Made by a program: the position numbers and the translations under genes. From contig MKUQ01000010.1 of NCBI GenBank assembly GCA_001898645.1, positions 1 to 64,000 of the forward strand: 64,000 nt of DNA, read 5' to 3'. This DNA is from Burkholderiales bacterium 70-64 (lineage in GTDB: Bacteria > Pseudomonadota > Gammaproteobacteria > Burkholderiales > Burkholderiaceae_E). The notes beneath the pieces are model-generated. The model was not told where the DNA came from. It searched no databases and saw only the letters and a program-made list of their open reading frames with translations. The stretch's first letter is position 1. The number at the start of each line of letters is the position of its first letter. Positions 35,039-43,777 of this stretch are shown piece after piece.

Positions 35039-36871
35039 TCAGGACGCCGCATCCGCGAGCCAGCCCGAGGGCACGCGCAGCGGCAGCGCCAGCAGGATCT
35101 GCCCCATCCCCTTGCCCAGCGCATCGTTGCGCAGCGAGGCCATGCCGCCGCCGCCCAGCGCCTGCTCGCACACGAAGTTGAAGGCGTGGATGCCGGGAAC
35201 CTCGTAACGCGTCACCCGGCCCCTGACCAGGTGTGCCAGCCACTGGCCCACCCGCGCCTCGGTGAGCTGTTCGCGCAGCAGCGGCAGCCATTCCGGCCTG
35301 CGCGCGATGACGCCGATGTTGGAGGTGTCCCCCTTGTCGCCCGAACGTGCCCAGGCCAGGCGGATCAGCGGCACCTCGACCATTTCATCCGCCGCGGCTG
35401 TGGGCGGCACGCTGCCTGCCCCGCCGTCCCTGGCTTCATGCGGGCCCGCTGCGCGCGCCGCGCCGGCGACCGCAGGCAGCGGGGCCGGGAGCGCGACCGC
35501 AGCGCCATCGAGGGTGACCACAGGCACGACCCGGGCCTTGTCCAGCAGGAATGCGTACTGACGAATGAGCGGCGAGACGCTGGCGCGCCCGCCTGCGCCG
35601 GTGGTGCCCGGTGCCCACGAGGTGCCCGCGGGGGCCACCTCGCGCGCCAGCAGCTCCAGCGCGGCCTTGTCGGGGTGGCGCGCGCTCAGGCGCAGCACGG
35701 CCTCGCGCATCTGCGCCGCGGCCGGGTGGGCGTGCGGACCGTACGGGCTCTCCGCGCCCAGCACCTCGATATGCGTCGCGCTGAAAGGCGCCAGGCCGCG
35801 CGCCTGCAGCAGCTCGCCCACGCGCTCGAGGATGGCATCGCCGGTGCGCCGGGCCTTCGGCACCGCGTCGAAGCCGACAATGGACAGTTGCGCCGAGGTC
35901 TTGAACCCATCGACGTAGGTGGCGCTCACCTTGTAGCTGCCGGTGGGCGCGCGGCCGCGCGCACCCTGCACGCGCACGCGCTGCTCGCCCACGGCGTCGA
36001 TACGCACCTGGCTGAAGTCGCACACCACGTCGGGCAGCAGGTAGGCGGCCGGATCGTGGATCTCGTAGAGCAATTGCTCGGCCACGGTCTGCGGCGCCAC
36101 CAGGCCGCCCGTACCCCGGGGCTTGGTGACGGTGAAGCTGCCGTCCATCTCGCACTCGACGATCGGGTAGCCGATGTGCGCCCAGTCGGGCACGGCCCGC
36201 CAGTCGGTATGCAGGCCGCCGGTGGCCTGGCAGCCGCATTCGATGATGTGGCCGGCCAGGCTCCCGCCGGCCAGTTGGTCCAGGTCGCTCGCCGTCCAGC
36301 CGAAGTCGTGCATCAGGATGCCCAGCGTCACGGCCGAATCGACGCAGCGGCCGGTGACGACGATCTGCGCGCCTGCGTCCAGCGCGGCCTTGATCGGCAT
36401 CGCGCCCAGGTAGGCATTGGCGGTGACCACCCTGGCCGGCAGCGGCGCGCCGCTTTGCAGCTCGGCCACCGCGGGCTGCTGCTCGCGCAGCGTGGGCAAC
36501 AGCGGCATCACGTCGTCACCCGTGACGGTGGCGATCTTCACCTGCACGCCCAGTTGGCTTGCCAGCGCCCGCAGCGCCTCGGCGCAGCCCTCGGGATTGA
36601 CGCCGCCGGCGTTGCTGACCACGCGGATGCCCTTGGCCACCACGTCCTCGAGCACCGACTTCATGGCCACCGTGACGAAGTCGGTGGCGTAGCCGAGCTC
36701 CGGCTTCTTCAGGCGCGCAGCCGCCAGGATCGACATGGTGAGTTCGGCCAGGTAGTCGAACGCCAGGTAGTCGACCTGGCCGCTGGCCACCAGCTGCGGT
36801 GCGCCCACGCTGGAATCGCCCCAGAAGCCGCTGGCGCCGCCGATGCGGACCACCTTCTGCCTGTCGCTCAT
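35039..36871 (-). CDS. atuA: AtuA-like acyclic terpene utilization protein (DUF1446)
   Basis: Protein of 610 aa of the AtuA family (PF07287), required for citronellol/geraniol breakdown in Pseudomonas; its exact reaction is not established. The N-terminal DUF1446 part begins VVRIGGASGFWGDSS and includes VSNAGGVNPEGCAEAL, VVTGRCVDSAVTLG, IIECGCQATGG and TVAEQLLYEIHDPAAYL. A Pro/Ala-rich linker leads to a separate C-terminal domain of about 110 aa (LAWARSGDKGDTSNIGVIARR). The ATG at 36871 overlaps the stop of a truncated hydratase gene (ATGA). Its codon use resembles the housekeeping genes more than the atuF-B block upstream. Confidence 0.88.
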   Translation of the reverse strand: MSDRQKVVRIGGASGFWGDSSVGAPQLVASGQVDYLAFDYLAELTMSILAAARLKKPELGYATDFVTVAMKSVLEDVVAKGIRVVSNAGGVNPEGCAEALRALASQLGVQVKIATVTGDDVMPLLPTLREQQPAVAELQSGAPLPARVVTANAYLGAMPIKAALDAGAQIVVTGRCVDSAVTLGILMHDFGWTASDLDQLAGGSLAGHIIECGCQATGGLHTDWRAVPDWAHIGYPIVECEMDGSFTVTKPRGTGGLVAPQTVAEQLLYEIHDPAAYLLPDVVCDFSQVRIDAVGEQRVRVQGARGRAPTGSYKVSATYVDGFKTSAQLSIVGFDAVPKARRTGDAILERVGELLQARGLAPFSATHIEVLGAESPYGPHAHPAAAQMREAVLRLSARHPDKAALELLAREVAPAGTSWAPGTTGAGGRASVSPLIRQYAFLLDKARVVPVVTLDGAAVALPAPLPAVAGAARAAGPHEARDGGAGSVPPTAAADEMVEVPLIRLAWARSGDKGDTSNIGVIARRPEWLPLLREQLTEARVGQWLAHLVRGRVTRYEVPGIHAFNFVCEQALGGGGMASLRNDALGKGMGQILLALPLRVPSGWLADAAS

Positions 36872-36975
36872 CGCCCACTCCATTTCGGTGCCCGCTTCTC
36901 GCGAAAGGCGGCCTGCCCCTCGGCCGCGTCCTCGGTCAGGGCAAACAGGCCGATCTGGCTTTCGGTGAAGGCCAT
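36868..36975 (-). pseudogene. C-terminal remnant of an enoyl-CoA hydratase (probable atuE)
   Basis: A 35-codon frame starting at ATG 36975, six bases after the atuF stop, reads MAFTESQIGLFALTEDAAEG and ends EKRAPKWSGR. This is the classic C-terminus of crotonase-family hydratases (EDAxEGxxAFxEKRxPxW). The rest of the roughly 260-aa protein is missing: the in-frame codon just before is the atuF stop. Its stop overlaps the atuA start as ATGA, so it was once translationally coupled to atuA. The missing enzyme is expected to be isohexenylglutaconyl-CoA hydratase (AtuE), by position in the cluster. Confidence 0.8.
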
Positions 36976-36981
36976 CGTCGA

Positions 36982-39078
36982 TCATGCAGCCTCCGGTTCG
37001 ATGCGTACGAGAAGTGTGGCCGGCGAGACCTGTGCACCGACCGAGACGGCAATCGCCGCGACCCGTCCGCCGGTGGGTGCATCGATCCGGTGCTCCATCT
37101 TCATCGCCTCGATCGACAGCAGCGCCTGGCCGGCGCGGACGCGTTCGCCTTCGGCCACGGCGAGCGATGCGATGCGGCCGTGCATCCGTGCGCGCAGCTC
37201 GCCGCCGGCGTCGGCGCTCGCGCGGCGCACCGGCAGTGATGCGGCGTCGACGACGCCCGCTGCAAAGCCGCAATGGTCGAGCCACATCCGCAACGGACGG
37301 GCAGGCGTGCCTTCGAAGGCGACGTGGACCGGCAGCCGGTGACCGTCGATGCGCATCGATTCGGCCGATTCGATCTGCAGCGTGCTTTCGTGCGCCCCGA
37401 TGCGTACCGTGAGCGCATCGTCGTGCGCAGCTTCGACCTCGGCGTTCCAGCGCATCGGCTCTTCGACCGGGGACTTCGCCAGGCGGTGGGTGCCTTCGCC
37501 GCGTTCGCTGCCCTCGCTTCCCTCGGTATCGCCTTGGGCGCGAGCATGCGCCTCACCGACGTCGACGCCGACCACGGCGAGCGACACCCGCGAGCGGCGC
37601 GCGCCGTTCGATGACCAGTTCGCGAGCGGCCCGTGGCGGCGCATCACCGCTTGCACCCACAGTGCGCTCGCCACCGCCTGCCATCGGGAATCGGGCGCGG
37701 GCGCGCGCCAGCACGAGGCTGCGTCCTCGAGCCAGCCCACATCGAGATCGCCGGCGACGAAACGCGGTGCGCGCAAGCATTCGAGCAGCAGGGCGCGGTT
37801 CGTGGTCGGGCCGAGGATCGAACTGTGCGCGAGCGCCGAAACCAGGCGCAGCCGCGCGTCTTCGCGATTGCCGCCGCGCGCGACGAACTTGGCGATCAGC
37901 GAGTCGAAGTGCGGCGAGACGTACGTACCCGCGCCGAGCGCGTGGTCGACGAGTACTGCGTCGTCGTGCGCGACCCGCCAGCCGTGGATGGCGCCGCTGC
38001 GCGGCACGAAACCTGCGAAGGCGTCTTCGGCGCACAGCCGCGCCTCGATCGCGTGCCCGTCGAAGCGAAGGTCGGCCTGCGCGAAGGGCAGCGGCTCGCC
38101 GCGCGCGATGCGCAGCTGCATCTCGACGAGATCGACTCCGGTGACCGCCTCGGTGACTCGATGCTCGACCTGCAGCCGCGTGTTCACCTCGAGGAACCGG
38201 AAGTCGCCGTCGGGATCGAGCAGGAATTCGACGGTTCCCGCTCCGACGTAGCCGGCTGCCTGCGCGAGGCGTACGGCCGCTTCGCCCATCGCCGCGCGCG
38301 TCTGCGCGGAAACGCCCGGCGCGGGCGCTTCCTCGATGATCTTCTGGTGGCGGCGTTGCGTCGAGCAGTCGCGCTCGCCGAGGTGCACGCAGTGTCCGAA
38401 GCGATCGGCGAGGATCTGGATCTCTACGTGGCGCGCTCCGTCGACGCATCTCTCGAGCAGCAGCCGGCCGTCGCCGAAGGCGGATTGCGCCTCCTTCGCC
38501 GCCGCTTCGCGCAGCCACTCGAAATCGGCCAGAGAATCCACCCGGCGCATGCCGCGCCCGCCGCCGCCCGCAGCAGCCTTGATCATCAGCGGCACGCCGA
38601 TGCGTTCGGCCTCGGCCGCCATCGCCGCCGGCGACGGGTCGTCGCCGGCGTATCCGGGGAGGCAGGGCACACCGGCGCGCTGCGCGATCGCCTTCGCCTG
38701 CGCCTTGTCGCCGAGCGCCTCGATCGCCTCGGCGGACGGCCCGACGAAGACGATGCCCGCCGCTGCGCAGGCGCGCGCGAACGCCGGGTTCTCCGAGAGG
38801 AAGCCGTAACCGGGATGAACGGCGCCGGCGCCGCTGCGCCGGCATGCATCGATCACCGCCTCGATCGAGAGGTAGGCGGCGAGATCGGAATCGGCGCGCA
38901 GCTCGAGCGCCTCGTCGGCAGCGGCGACGTGCGGCGCATCGCGCTCGCCCGATGCGTGCACGGCGATCGTGCGCAGGCCCAGTGCGCGTGCGCTGCGCAG
39001 CACGCGATGCGCGATCTCGCCGCGGTTCGCGACGAGCAGCGCGTCGAACGCGGGCGGCGGGGACGCGAAGCGTTTCAT
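36982..39078 (-). CDS. atuF: Acyl-CoA carboxylase alpha subunit (geranyl-CoA carboxylase AtuF-like)
   Basis: Biotin-dependent subunit (698 aa). The N-terminal biotin carboxylase domain starts ALLVANRGEIAHRVLR and includes VHPGYGFLSENPAFA, the ATP-grasp loop KAAAGGGGRGMR, ERDCSTQRRHQKIIEEAPAP and FLEVNTRLQVEHRVTE. A middle domain of about 200 aa leads to the biotinyl domain with Lys660 in EAMKMEH. With the beta subunit at 40257 it would carboxylate geranyl-CoA in terpene degradation; methylcrotonyl-CoA is the alternative substrate. atuA and atuD as neighbours favour geranyl-CoA. Its ATG overlaps the stop of the dehydrogenase gene (ATGA). Confidence 0.88.
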   Translation of the reverse strand: MKRFASPPPAFDALLVANRGEIAHRVLRSARALGLRTIAVHASGERDAPHVAAADEALELRADSDLAAYLSIEAVIDACRRSGAGAVHPGYGFLSENPAFARACAAAGIVFVGPSAEAIEALGDKAQAKAIAQRAGVPCLPGYAGDDPSPAAMAAEAERIGVPLMIKAAAGGGGRGMRRVDSLADFEWLREAAAKEAQSAFGDGRLLLERCVDGARHVEIQILADRFGHCVHLGERDCSTQRRHQKIIEEAPAPGVSAQTRAAMGEAAVRLAQAAGYVGAGTVEFLLDPDGDFRFLEVNTRLQVEHRVTEAVTGVDLVEMQLRIARGEPLPFAQADLRFDGHAIEARLCAEDAFAGFVPRSGAIHGWRVAHDDAVLVDHALGAGTYVSPHFDSLIAKFVARGGNREDARLRLVSALAHSSILGPTTNRALLLECLRAPRFVAGDLDVGWLEDAASCWRAPAPDSRWQAVASALWVQAVMRRHGPLANWSSNGARRSRVSLAVVGVDVGEAHARAQGDTEGSEGSERGEGTHRLAKSPVEEPMRWNAEVEAAHDDALTVRIGAHESTLQIESAESMRIDGHRLPVHVAFEGTPARPLRMWLDHCGFAAGVVDAASLPVRRASADAGGELRARMHGRIASLAVAEGERVRAGQALLSIEAMKMEHRIDAPTGGRVAAIAVSVGAQVSPATLLVRIEPEAA

Positions 39079-40223
39079 GGGCGCGGCAGGATGCCCATCG
39101 TCTTGGCAATGATGCCGAGCATCACCTCGTCGGCGCCTCCGCCGATCGAGACGAGTCGGGAATCGCGCCAGTAGCGGTTCACGCGCGTGTCCGCGATGTA
39201 GCCCATCCCGCCACAGAACTGCACGCACCAGTCGGCGACCTCGCGCGAGACTCGTCCGGCCTTCAGCTTGGCCATCGACGCGAGTTGCGTGACGTCGGCG
39301 CCGCCGACGTACAGTTCGACCGCGCGGTACAGCAGCGCGCGCAGGCATTCGATCTCGGTGTTCAGCTCGGCGAGCTTGAAGTGGATGAACTGGTTGGCGA
39401 GCAGCGGCTGGCCGAAGGCGCGGCGCTCGCGCAGGTAGCCGATCGTCTCGGCGAGGATCGTGCCTGCCCCCAGCGAGTTTGCCACCCCCCAGAGCCGTTC
39501 CTCCTGGAACTGCATCATCTGGTAGGCGAATCCCATGCCTTCCTCGCCGATCCGGTAGCGCTGCGGCACGCGCACGTCGTCGAAGAAGATCTGCGCGGTG
39601 TCCGAGGAATGCATGCCGGCCTTGTTCAGCTTGCGCGCGACTTGGACGCCGGGCGTATCCATCGGAAGGCAGATCAGCGCCTTGTTCCGGTGCGCCGCGC
39701 CGTCGGAGGTGTTCGCCAGCAGGCACATCCAGTCGGCCTGCGTGCCGCTGGTCGTCCACATCTTGCCGCCGCGGATGCGGTAGTCGCCGCCGTCCTTGTG
39801 CGCGAAGGTGCGGATCGAGGCGACGTCGGAGCCGGCCCCGACCTCGGACACGCCGAGGCAGGCGACGCGCTCGCCGGCGATCGACGGCGCGAGGAACTCG
39901 CGCTTGAGTTCGTCGCTGCCGAAGCGCGCGAGAGCCGGTGTGGCCATGTCGGTCTGCACGCCGATCGCCATCGGCACGCCGCCGCAGTGCGCGTGCCCGA
40001 GCGCCTCGGAAACGGCCACCGAATACGAATAGTCGAGGCCCGAGCCGCCGTATTCGACCGGCTTGGTGACGCCGAGGAAGCCGAGCCGCCCCATCTTGCG
40101 GAACAGCTCGTGTGCGGGAAAGATGCCGGCACGCTCCCATTCCTCGACGTGCGGATTGATTTCGGCGTCGACGAAGCGGCGCACGGAGTTCTTCAGTTTT
40201 TCGTGTTCCTCGGTGTAGATCAT
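39075..40223 (-). CDS. atuD: Acyl-CoA dehydrogenase, citronellyl-CoA dehydrogenase (AtuD)-like
   Basis: FAD-dependent acyl-CoA dehydrogenase of 382 aa. Its start MIYTEEHEKLKNSVRRFV and the segments DAEINPHVEEWE and GGVPMAIGVQTDMATPALAR follow the pattern I know from AtuD, which oxidises citronellyl-CoA to geranyl-CoA. FAD-binding marks are ACLGVSEVGAGSD and MWTTSGTQADW, with the C-terminal CVQFCGGMGYIADTRVNRYWRD. It lies between the carboxylase beta (34 bp upstream) and alpha (4-bp overlap) genes, in line with the pathway order dehydrogenation then carboxylation. Confidence 0.88.
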   Translation of the reverse strand: MIYTEEHEKLKNSVRRFVDAEINPHVEEWERAGIFPAHELFRKMGRLGFLGVTKPVEYGGSGLDYSYSVAVSEALGHAHCGGVPMAIGVQTDMATPALARFGSDELKREFLAPSIAGERVACLGVSEVGAGSDVASIRTFAHKDGGDYRIRGGKMWTTSGTQADWMCLLANTSDGAAHRNKALICLPMDTPGVQVARKLNKAGMHSSDTAQIFFDDVRVPQRYRIGEEGMGFAYQMMQFQEERLWGVANSLGAGTILAETIGYLRERRAFGQPLLANQFIHFKLAELNTEIECLRALLYRAVELYVGGADVTQLASMAKLKAGRVSREVADWCVQFCGGMGYIADTRVNRYWRDSRLVSIGGGADEVMLGIIAKTMGILPRP

Positions 40224-40256
40224 CCTTCTCTCCGTTCGCTTCCGCGTTGATCGATC

Positions 40257-41900
40257 CTAGGGGCGGGCGACGCCGAAGCTCGACGGACGCAGCGCGCGCG
40301 TCTGCGCGCCTGCGCAGGTGTCGAGCAGGAAGCCCAGCAGCTTGCGGGTATCGCGCGGATCGACGATGCCGTCGTCGAGCAGCCGCGCGCTGGTGTGCAG
40401 CACGCCGGCCTGCGCTTCGAAGTGCTCCACGATGCGCGCGGACAATGCGTCGAGCTTCGCCTCGTCGACCGGCTCGCCGCGCCGGCGTGCGGTGGATTCG
40501 CTGACGATGCGCATCGTCAGCGCGGCCTGCTCCCCGCCCATGACGGCGGTTCGCGTGTTCGGCCACGAGAAGACGAAGCGCGGACCGAAGGAGCGTCCGC
40601 ACATTCCATAGTTGCCGGCGCCGAAGGAGGCGCCACAATGCAGCGTGATCGACGGAACCGTGGCGTTCGAGACCGCCTGGATCATCTTCGAGCCGTGCTT
40701 GATCATCCCCGTCTGTTCGCTCGCGCGTCCGACGATGTAGCCCGTGGTGTTCTGCAGGTAGAGCAGCGCCGTTGCGCTCTGGCAGCAGGCCTGGATGAAG
40801 TGCGTAGCCTTGTTGGCGCCGGCCGGATCGATCGGCCCGTTGTTGGTGACGATGCCGACGCGGTGGCCGTGCAGTTCGGCGTGGCCGCACACCGTCTGCG
40901 GTCCGTAATCGGGCTGGAACTCGAGGAAGCGCGAGCCGTCGACGATGCGTGCGATCACCTCGCGCATGTCGAAGGGCTCGCGGAAATCGAGTGGAACGAC
41001 GCCGGCGAGCTCCTCGGGCGCGTGCAGCGGCTCTTCGAAACACGCGGAGGCCGCAGCGGTATCGCTTCGGGCGTGCGGCGGTGCGTCGTCGTCGAAGCCG
41101 AGCCGGCCGACCACCTCGCGCGCGATGCGCACCGCGTCGGCGTCGTCGTCGGCGAGATAGTCGGCCAGCCCCGAGATCGTCGCGTGCATCTCGGCGCCGC
41201 CGAGTTCCTCGTCGGTAGCGATCTCGCCGGTGGCTGCCTGCAGCAGCGGCGGGCCGGCGAGGAAGGCCTTCGCGCGTCCGCGCACCATGACGACGTAGTC
41301 GGACAGGCCCGGCAGGTAGGCGCCGCCCGCGGTGGACGAGCCGTGCACGATCGCCACCACCGGAATGCCGGCGGCCGAGAGCCGCGCCAGGTGGTGGAAC
41401 AGGCGTCCGCCGTGCACGAAATCCTCGACGCGATAGCGCAGCAGGTTCGCGCCCGCCGATTCGATCGACTGCACCAGCGGCAGGCGGTTCTCGAAGGCGA
41501 TCTGCTGCGCACGCAGGATCTTCTCGCCGCCCATGCTCGGGATCGCGCCCGCGTCGATGCCGGAGTCGTTGACGACGACGACGCAGCGCGTGCATGCGAC
41601 GAAACCGATGCCGCACACGACGCCCGCGCCTGGAATGCTGCGCTGCGGGTCGGCGGCGTCGAGACGGTAACCCGCCATCGTCGAGAGCTCGAGCCACGGG
41701 CTGCCCGCGTCGAGCAGCCGTGCGAGCCGCTCGCGCGGCAGCAGCTGGCCGCGTCGCTCGAAAAGCGGCGCCGCGCGCGCCGAGGCATCCCGCGTGCGCT
41801 GCTCGAGCGCGCGCAGCTCGGCGATGCGCTCGATCATCGCGGCTCGACGCGCCGCGAATTCCGCGCTGCCGGTGTCGATTCCCGTGTCGAGAGGGAGCAT
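40257..41900 (-). CDS. atuC: Acyl-CoA carboxylase beta subunit (geranyl-CoA carboxylase AtuC-like)
   Basis: Carboxyltransferase subunit of 547 aa with the duplicated crotonase fold. The N-terminal half has RERLARLLDAGSPWLEL, VVNDSGIDAGAIPSMGGEKI and GSSTAGGAYLPGLSDY. The C-terminal half has GIVTNNGPIDPAGANKATHF, LLYLQNTTGYIVG, SFGAGNYGMCGRSFGPRFVF and MGGEQAALTM. Sequence alone does not separate geranyl- from methylcrotonyl-CoA carboxylase with certainty; the atu neighbours decide. The start at 41900 is preceded by a weak ribosome site. The SDR gene ends 17 bp upstream. Confidence 0.88.
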   Translation of the reverse strand: MLPLDTGIDTGSAEFAARRAAMIERIAELRALEQRTRDASARAAPLFERRGQLLPRERLARLLDAGSPWLELSTMAGYRLDAADPQRSIPGAGVVCGIGFVACTRCVVVVNDSGIDAGAIPSMGGEKILRAQQIAFENRLPLVQSIESAGANLLRYRVEDFVHGGRLFHHLARLSAAGIPVVAIVHGSSTAGGAYLPGLSDYVVMVRGRAKAFLAGPPLLQAATGEIATDEELGGAEMHATISGLADYLADDDADAVRIAREVVGRLGFDDDAPPHARSDTAAASACFEEPLHAPEELAGVVPLDFREPFDMREVIARIVDGSRFLEFQPDYGPQTVCGHAELHGHRVGIVTNNGPIDPAGANKATHFIQACCQSATALLYLQNTTGYIVGRASEQTGMIKHGSKMIQAVSNATVPSITLHCGASFGAGNYGMCGRSFGPRFVFSWPNTRTAVMGGEQAALTMRIVSESTARRRGEPVDEAKLDALSARIVEHFEAQAGVLHTSARLLDDGIVDPRDTRKLLGFLLDTCAGAQTRALRPSSFGVARP

Positions 41901-41917
41901 TCGTGCGGCGGCGTTCT

Positions 41918-42805
41918 TCAGGATTCGTCGAGCACGCGCGGACGGCTCGCGAGCGGGAAGGCGTCGAACGGACGCGTTGCATCGCTGTCGTGCTCCATCG
42001 GCTGCGCGGGCCAGGTGTGGCGCGCGTTGGGCACGCCGCCGTCGACCCGGATGCAGCTTCCGGTGATGAACGCCGCAGCGGGCGACAGCAGGAAGACGAT
42101 CGCCGCCGATACCTCGGCTTCGGTTCCGAAGCGCCGCAGCGGCACGACGCGATGCAAGCGGCGCATCTGCGCGATGGTCTCGGGCGGGTAGCGGTCGAGC
42201 CCGCTCGAGGCGATCCATCCGGGTGCGACGGCGTTCACGCGAACGCCGCTGCGCGCCCATTCGGCGGCGAGCGACTCGGTGAGGTTCAGCATGCCGGCGC
42301 GCGCGGCGCCGGAGTGCACCATGCCCGGCATGCCGTTCCACATGTCGGCGATGACGTTGACGATGGCGCCGCCGTGCGCGTGCAGGAATTGCCGGTACGC
42401 CTCGCGCGCGACGAGGAAGCCCCCGCTCAGGTTGGTTCGCACGACCGCTTCCCAGCCGTTGAGCGAGAGGCTTTCGGCCGCCGCCGTGAACTGCCCGCCG
42501 GCATTGTTCACGACGGCGTCGAGCCTTCCGTGCGCGCGCAGCACCTCGCCGACCACGCGCTGGACCGCTTCTTCGTCGCGGATGTCGAGCGGGTGCTGGG
42601 TGACCTGCGTGTCCTTGTCGTGAAGCTCGGCGGCAACCGTCTCGAGCCGGTCGGCTTTGCGGCCGGCGAGCGCGACCGCGGCGCCGAGCGCCGTCAGCTC
42701 GTGCGCGGTGCAGCGGCCGATTCCCGACCCGCCTCCGGTGACGAGCACGACGCGCCCCGCGAACAGGCCGGGACGGAACACGCTGCGATAGTCGGTAAGA
42801 GGCAT
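41918..42805 (-). CDS. atuB: Short-chain dehydrogenase/reductase, AtuB-like
   Basis: NAD(P)-dependent SDR of 295 aa. The cofactor motif is VLVTGGGSGIGR (TGxxxGxG), followed by VVNNAGG and a C-terminal TGSCIRVDGG. The catalytic Tyr position of classical SDRs (YxxxK) is not evident. The matching region reads GMVHSGAARAGMLNL, as in the trans-2-enoyl-CoA reductase-like branch, so it may not be a typical alcohol dehydrogenase. It is the first gene of the minus-strand atu operon and is divergent from the TetR gene. The ATG 42805 (MPLTDYR) fits the family start better than longer alternatives. Confidence 0.82.
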   Translation of the reverse strand: MPLTDYRSVFRPGLFAGRVVLVTGGGSGIGRCTAHELTALGAAVALAGRKADRLETVAAELHDKDTQVTQHPLDIRDEEAVQRVVGEVLRAHGRLDAVVNNAGGQFTAAAESLSLNGWEAVVRTNLSGGFLVAREAYRQFLHAHGGAIVNVIADMWNGMPGMVHSGAARAGMLNLTESLAAEWARSGVRVNAVAPGWIASSGLDRYPPETIAQMRRLHRVVPLRRFGTEAEVSAAIVFLLSPAAAFITGSCIRVDGGVPNARHTWPAQPMEHDSDATRPFDAFPLASRPRVLDES

Positions 42806-42821
42806 AGCGAGTGCGTAATAA

Positions 42822-42834
42822 TGAGCAACACTCA
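42822..42834. promoter_or_regulatory. Candidate TetR operator in the atu divergent promoter
   Basis: TGAGCAACACTCA is an inverted repeat (TGAG-N5-CTCA), extended by imperfectly matching A/T flanks, 17 bp upstream of the SDR start and about 150 bp before the TetR gene. The 177-bp divergent region is otherwise unremarkable, with an AT-rich stretch just beyond the repeat. Binding by the adjacent TetR protein is an inference from position. Confidence 0.45.
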
Positions 42835-42982
42835 ATAAAATGCCCGGTGCTTCCTGCCCCGTCAAGCCGCAGTGCAGCATGCGCACCGTGCGCAGCGAGG
42901 CAACAACAGGGAGGCGGCTGCGTCGATGACCGAGATCCCACGACCTGCTCTATACTGAGTCGCGCCCACGATCTCCCGAACG

Positions 42983-43651
42983 ATGTCCGCAACATTGCCC
43001 CGCAGGAGAAAACCGGTTCGCCGCGACGAGATCCTCGCCGCCGCTCGCGAGGTCTTCCTCGAGCGTTCCTTCGAGAACGCCTCGGTGGCCGAGATCGCCG
43101 CACGCGCCGGGTGCGTGGAGGGAACGATCTACACCTATTTCCGCAGCAAGCGCGAGCTGCTCGATTCGCTGTTCGTGACGTTCTACGATCGGCTGATCGA
43201 GGACATAGAGGCCGGCTTCGCCGCCATCGTCGACACGCGGGCGCGGCTGCACTACCTGATCGCCCGTCACCTGCAGATCGCGATCGACGATCCCGCCTTC
43301 ACGCGGCTGATCGTCAGCGAGTCGCGCGGCCACCAGCCGTACTTCGGCTCCCAGCTGCACGCGCTGAACCAGCGCTACGGCCAGTTCCTGATCCGCACGC
43401 TGCGCGACGGCATCCAGCGCGGCGAGCTGCGTGGCGACCTCGAGGTGGCGCTCGCGCGCGACCTCGTCTTCGGCGGGATCGAGCACCATGTGTGGAACCG
43501 GCTTGCGCGCCGGCGGCAGCTCGTTGCCACGCACACGGCGACGGCGATCGTCGAGCTGCTCTGGAGCGGCTGGGCGGCGCAAGGCGCCGACGACCTGCGC
43601 GGCCTCGCGCAGCGCGTGCAACGGCTCGAGCGTCGCATCGATCCGCGCTGA
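42983..43651 (+). CDS. TetR-family repressor (AtuR-like)
   Basis: DNA-binding regulator of 222 aa. The N-terminal TetR helix-turn-helix reads AAREVFLERSFENASVAEIA followed by GTIYTYFRSKRELLDSLF. The C-terminal half is an all-helical ligand domain of the type found in acyl-CoA-responsive regulators. It is divergent from the atu operon, matching atuR in Pseudomonas, where the repressor is released by intermediates of the pathway. It is the last gene before the sharp drop in G+C at about 43,660. Confidence 0.85.
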   Translation: MSATLPRRRKPVRRDEILAAAREVFLERSFENASVAEIAARAGCVEGTIYTYFRSKRELLDSLFVTFYDRLIEDIEAGFAAIVDTRARLHYLIARHLQIAIDDPAFTRLIVSESRGHQPYFGSQLHALNQRYGQFLIRTLRDGIQRGELRGDLEVALARDLVFGGIEHHVWNRLARRRQLVATHTATAIVELLWSGWAAQGADDLRGLAQRVQRLERRIDPR

Positions 43652-43777
43652 TACTGTGTCAAGTCAACAAGGTTCTATGCGCTCCCACCGCCTTTGGAAA
43701 GACAGTCACGGGAGCATCTGCTGAAAGCGGGAACAGGGAAGACCCATCAGTCGAACCGCTCCATAATAGGAAAGCCA

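Noticed and set aside
39079-41982. An in-frame extension joining atuF to the region of atuC as a 1,666-codon frame
   Set aside because: The stretch before 39078 translates to low-complexity Arg/Ala sequence while atuD and atuC read cleanly in other frames. The overlap ATGA marks the true atuF start.
36982-43651. Reading the cluster as a leucine/isovalerate (liu) operon
   Set aside because: The carboxylase and dehydrogenase families fit both, but the AtuD-type N-terminus, the AtuB-like SDR, the divergent TetR and the adjacent AtuA protein together fit the acyclic terpene cluster better.
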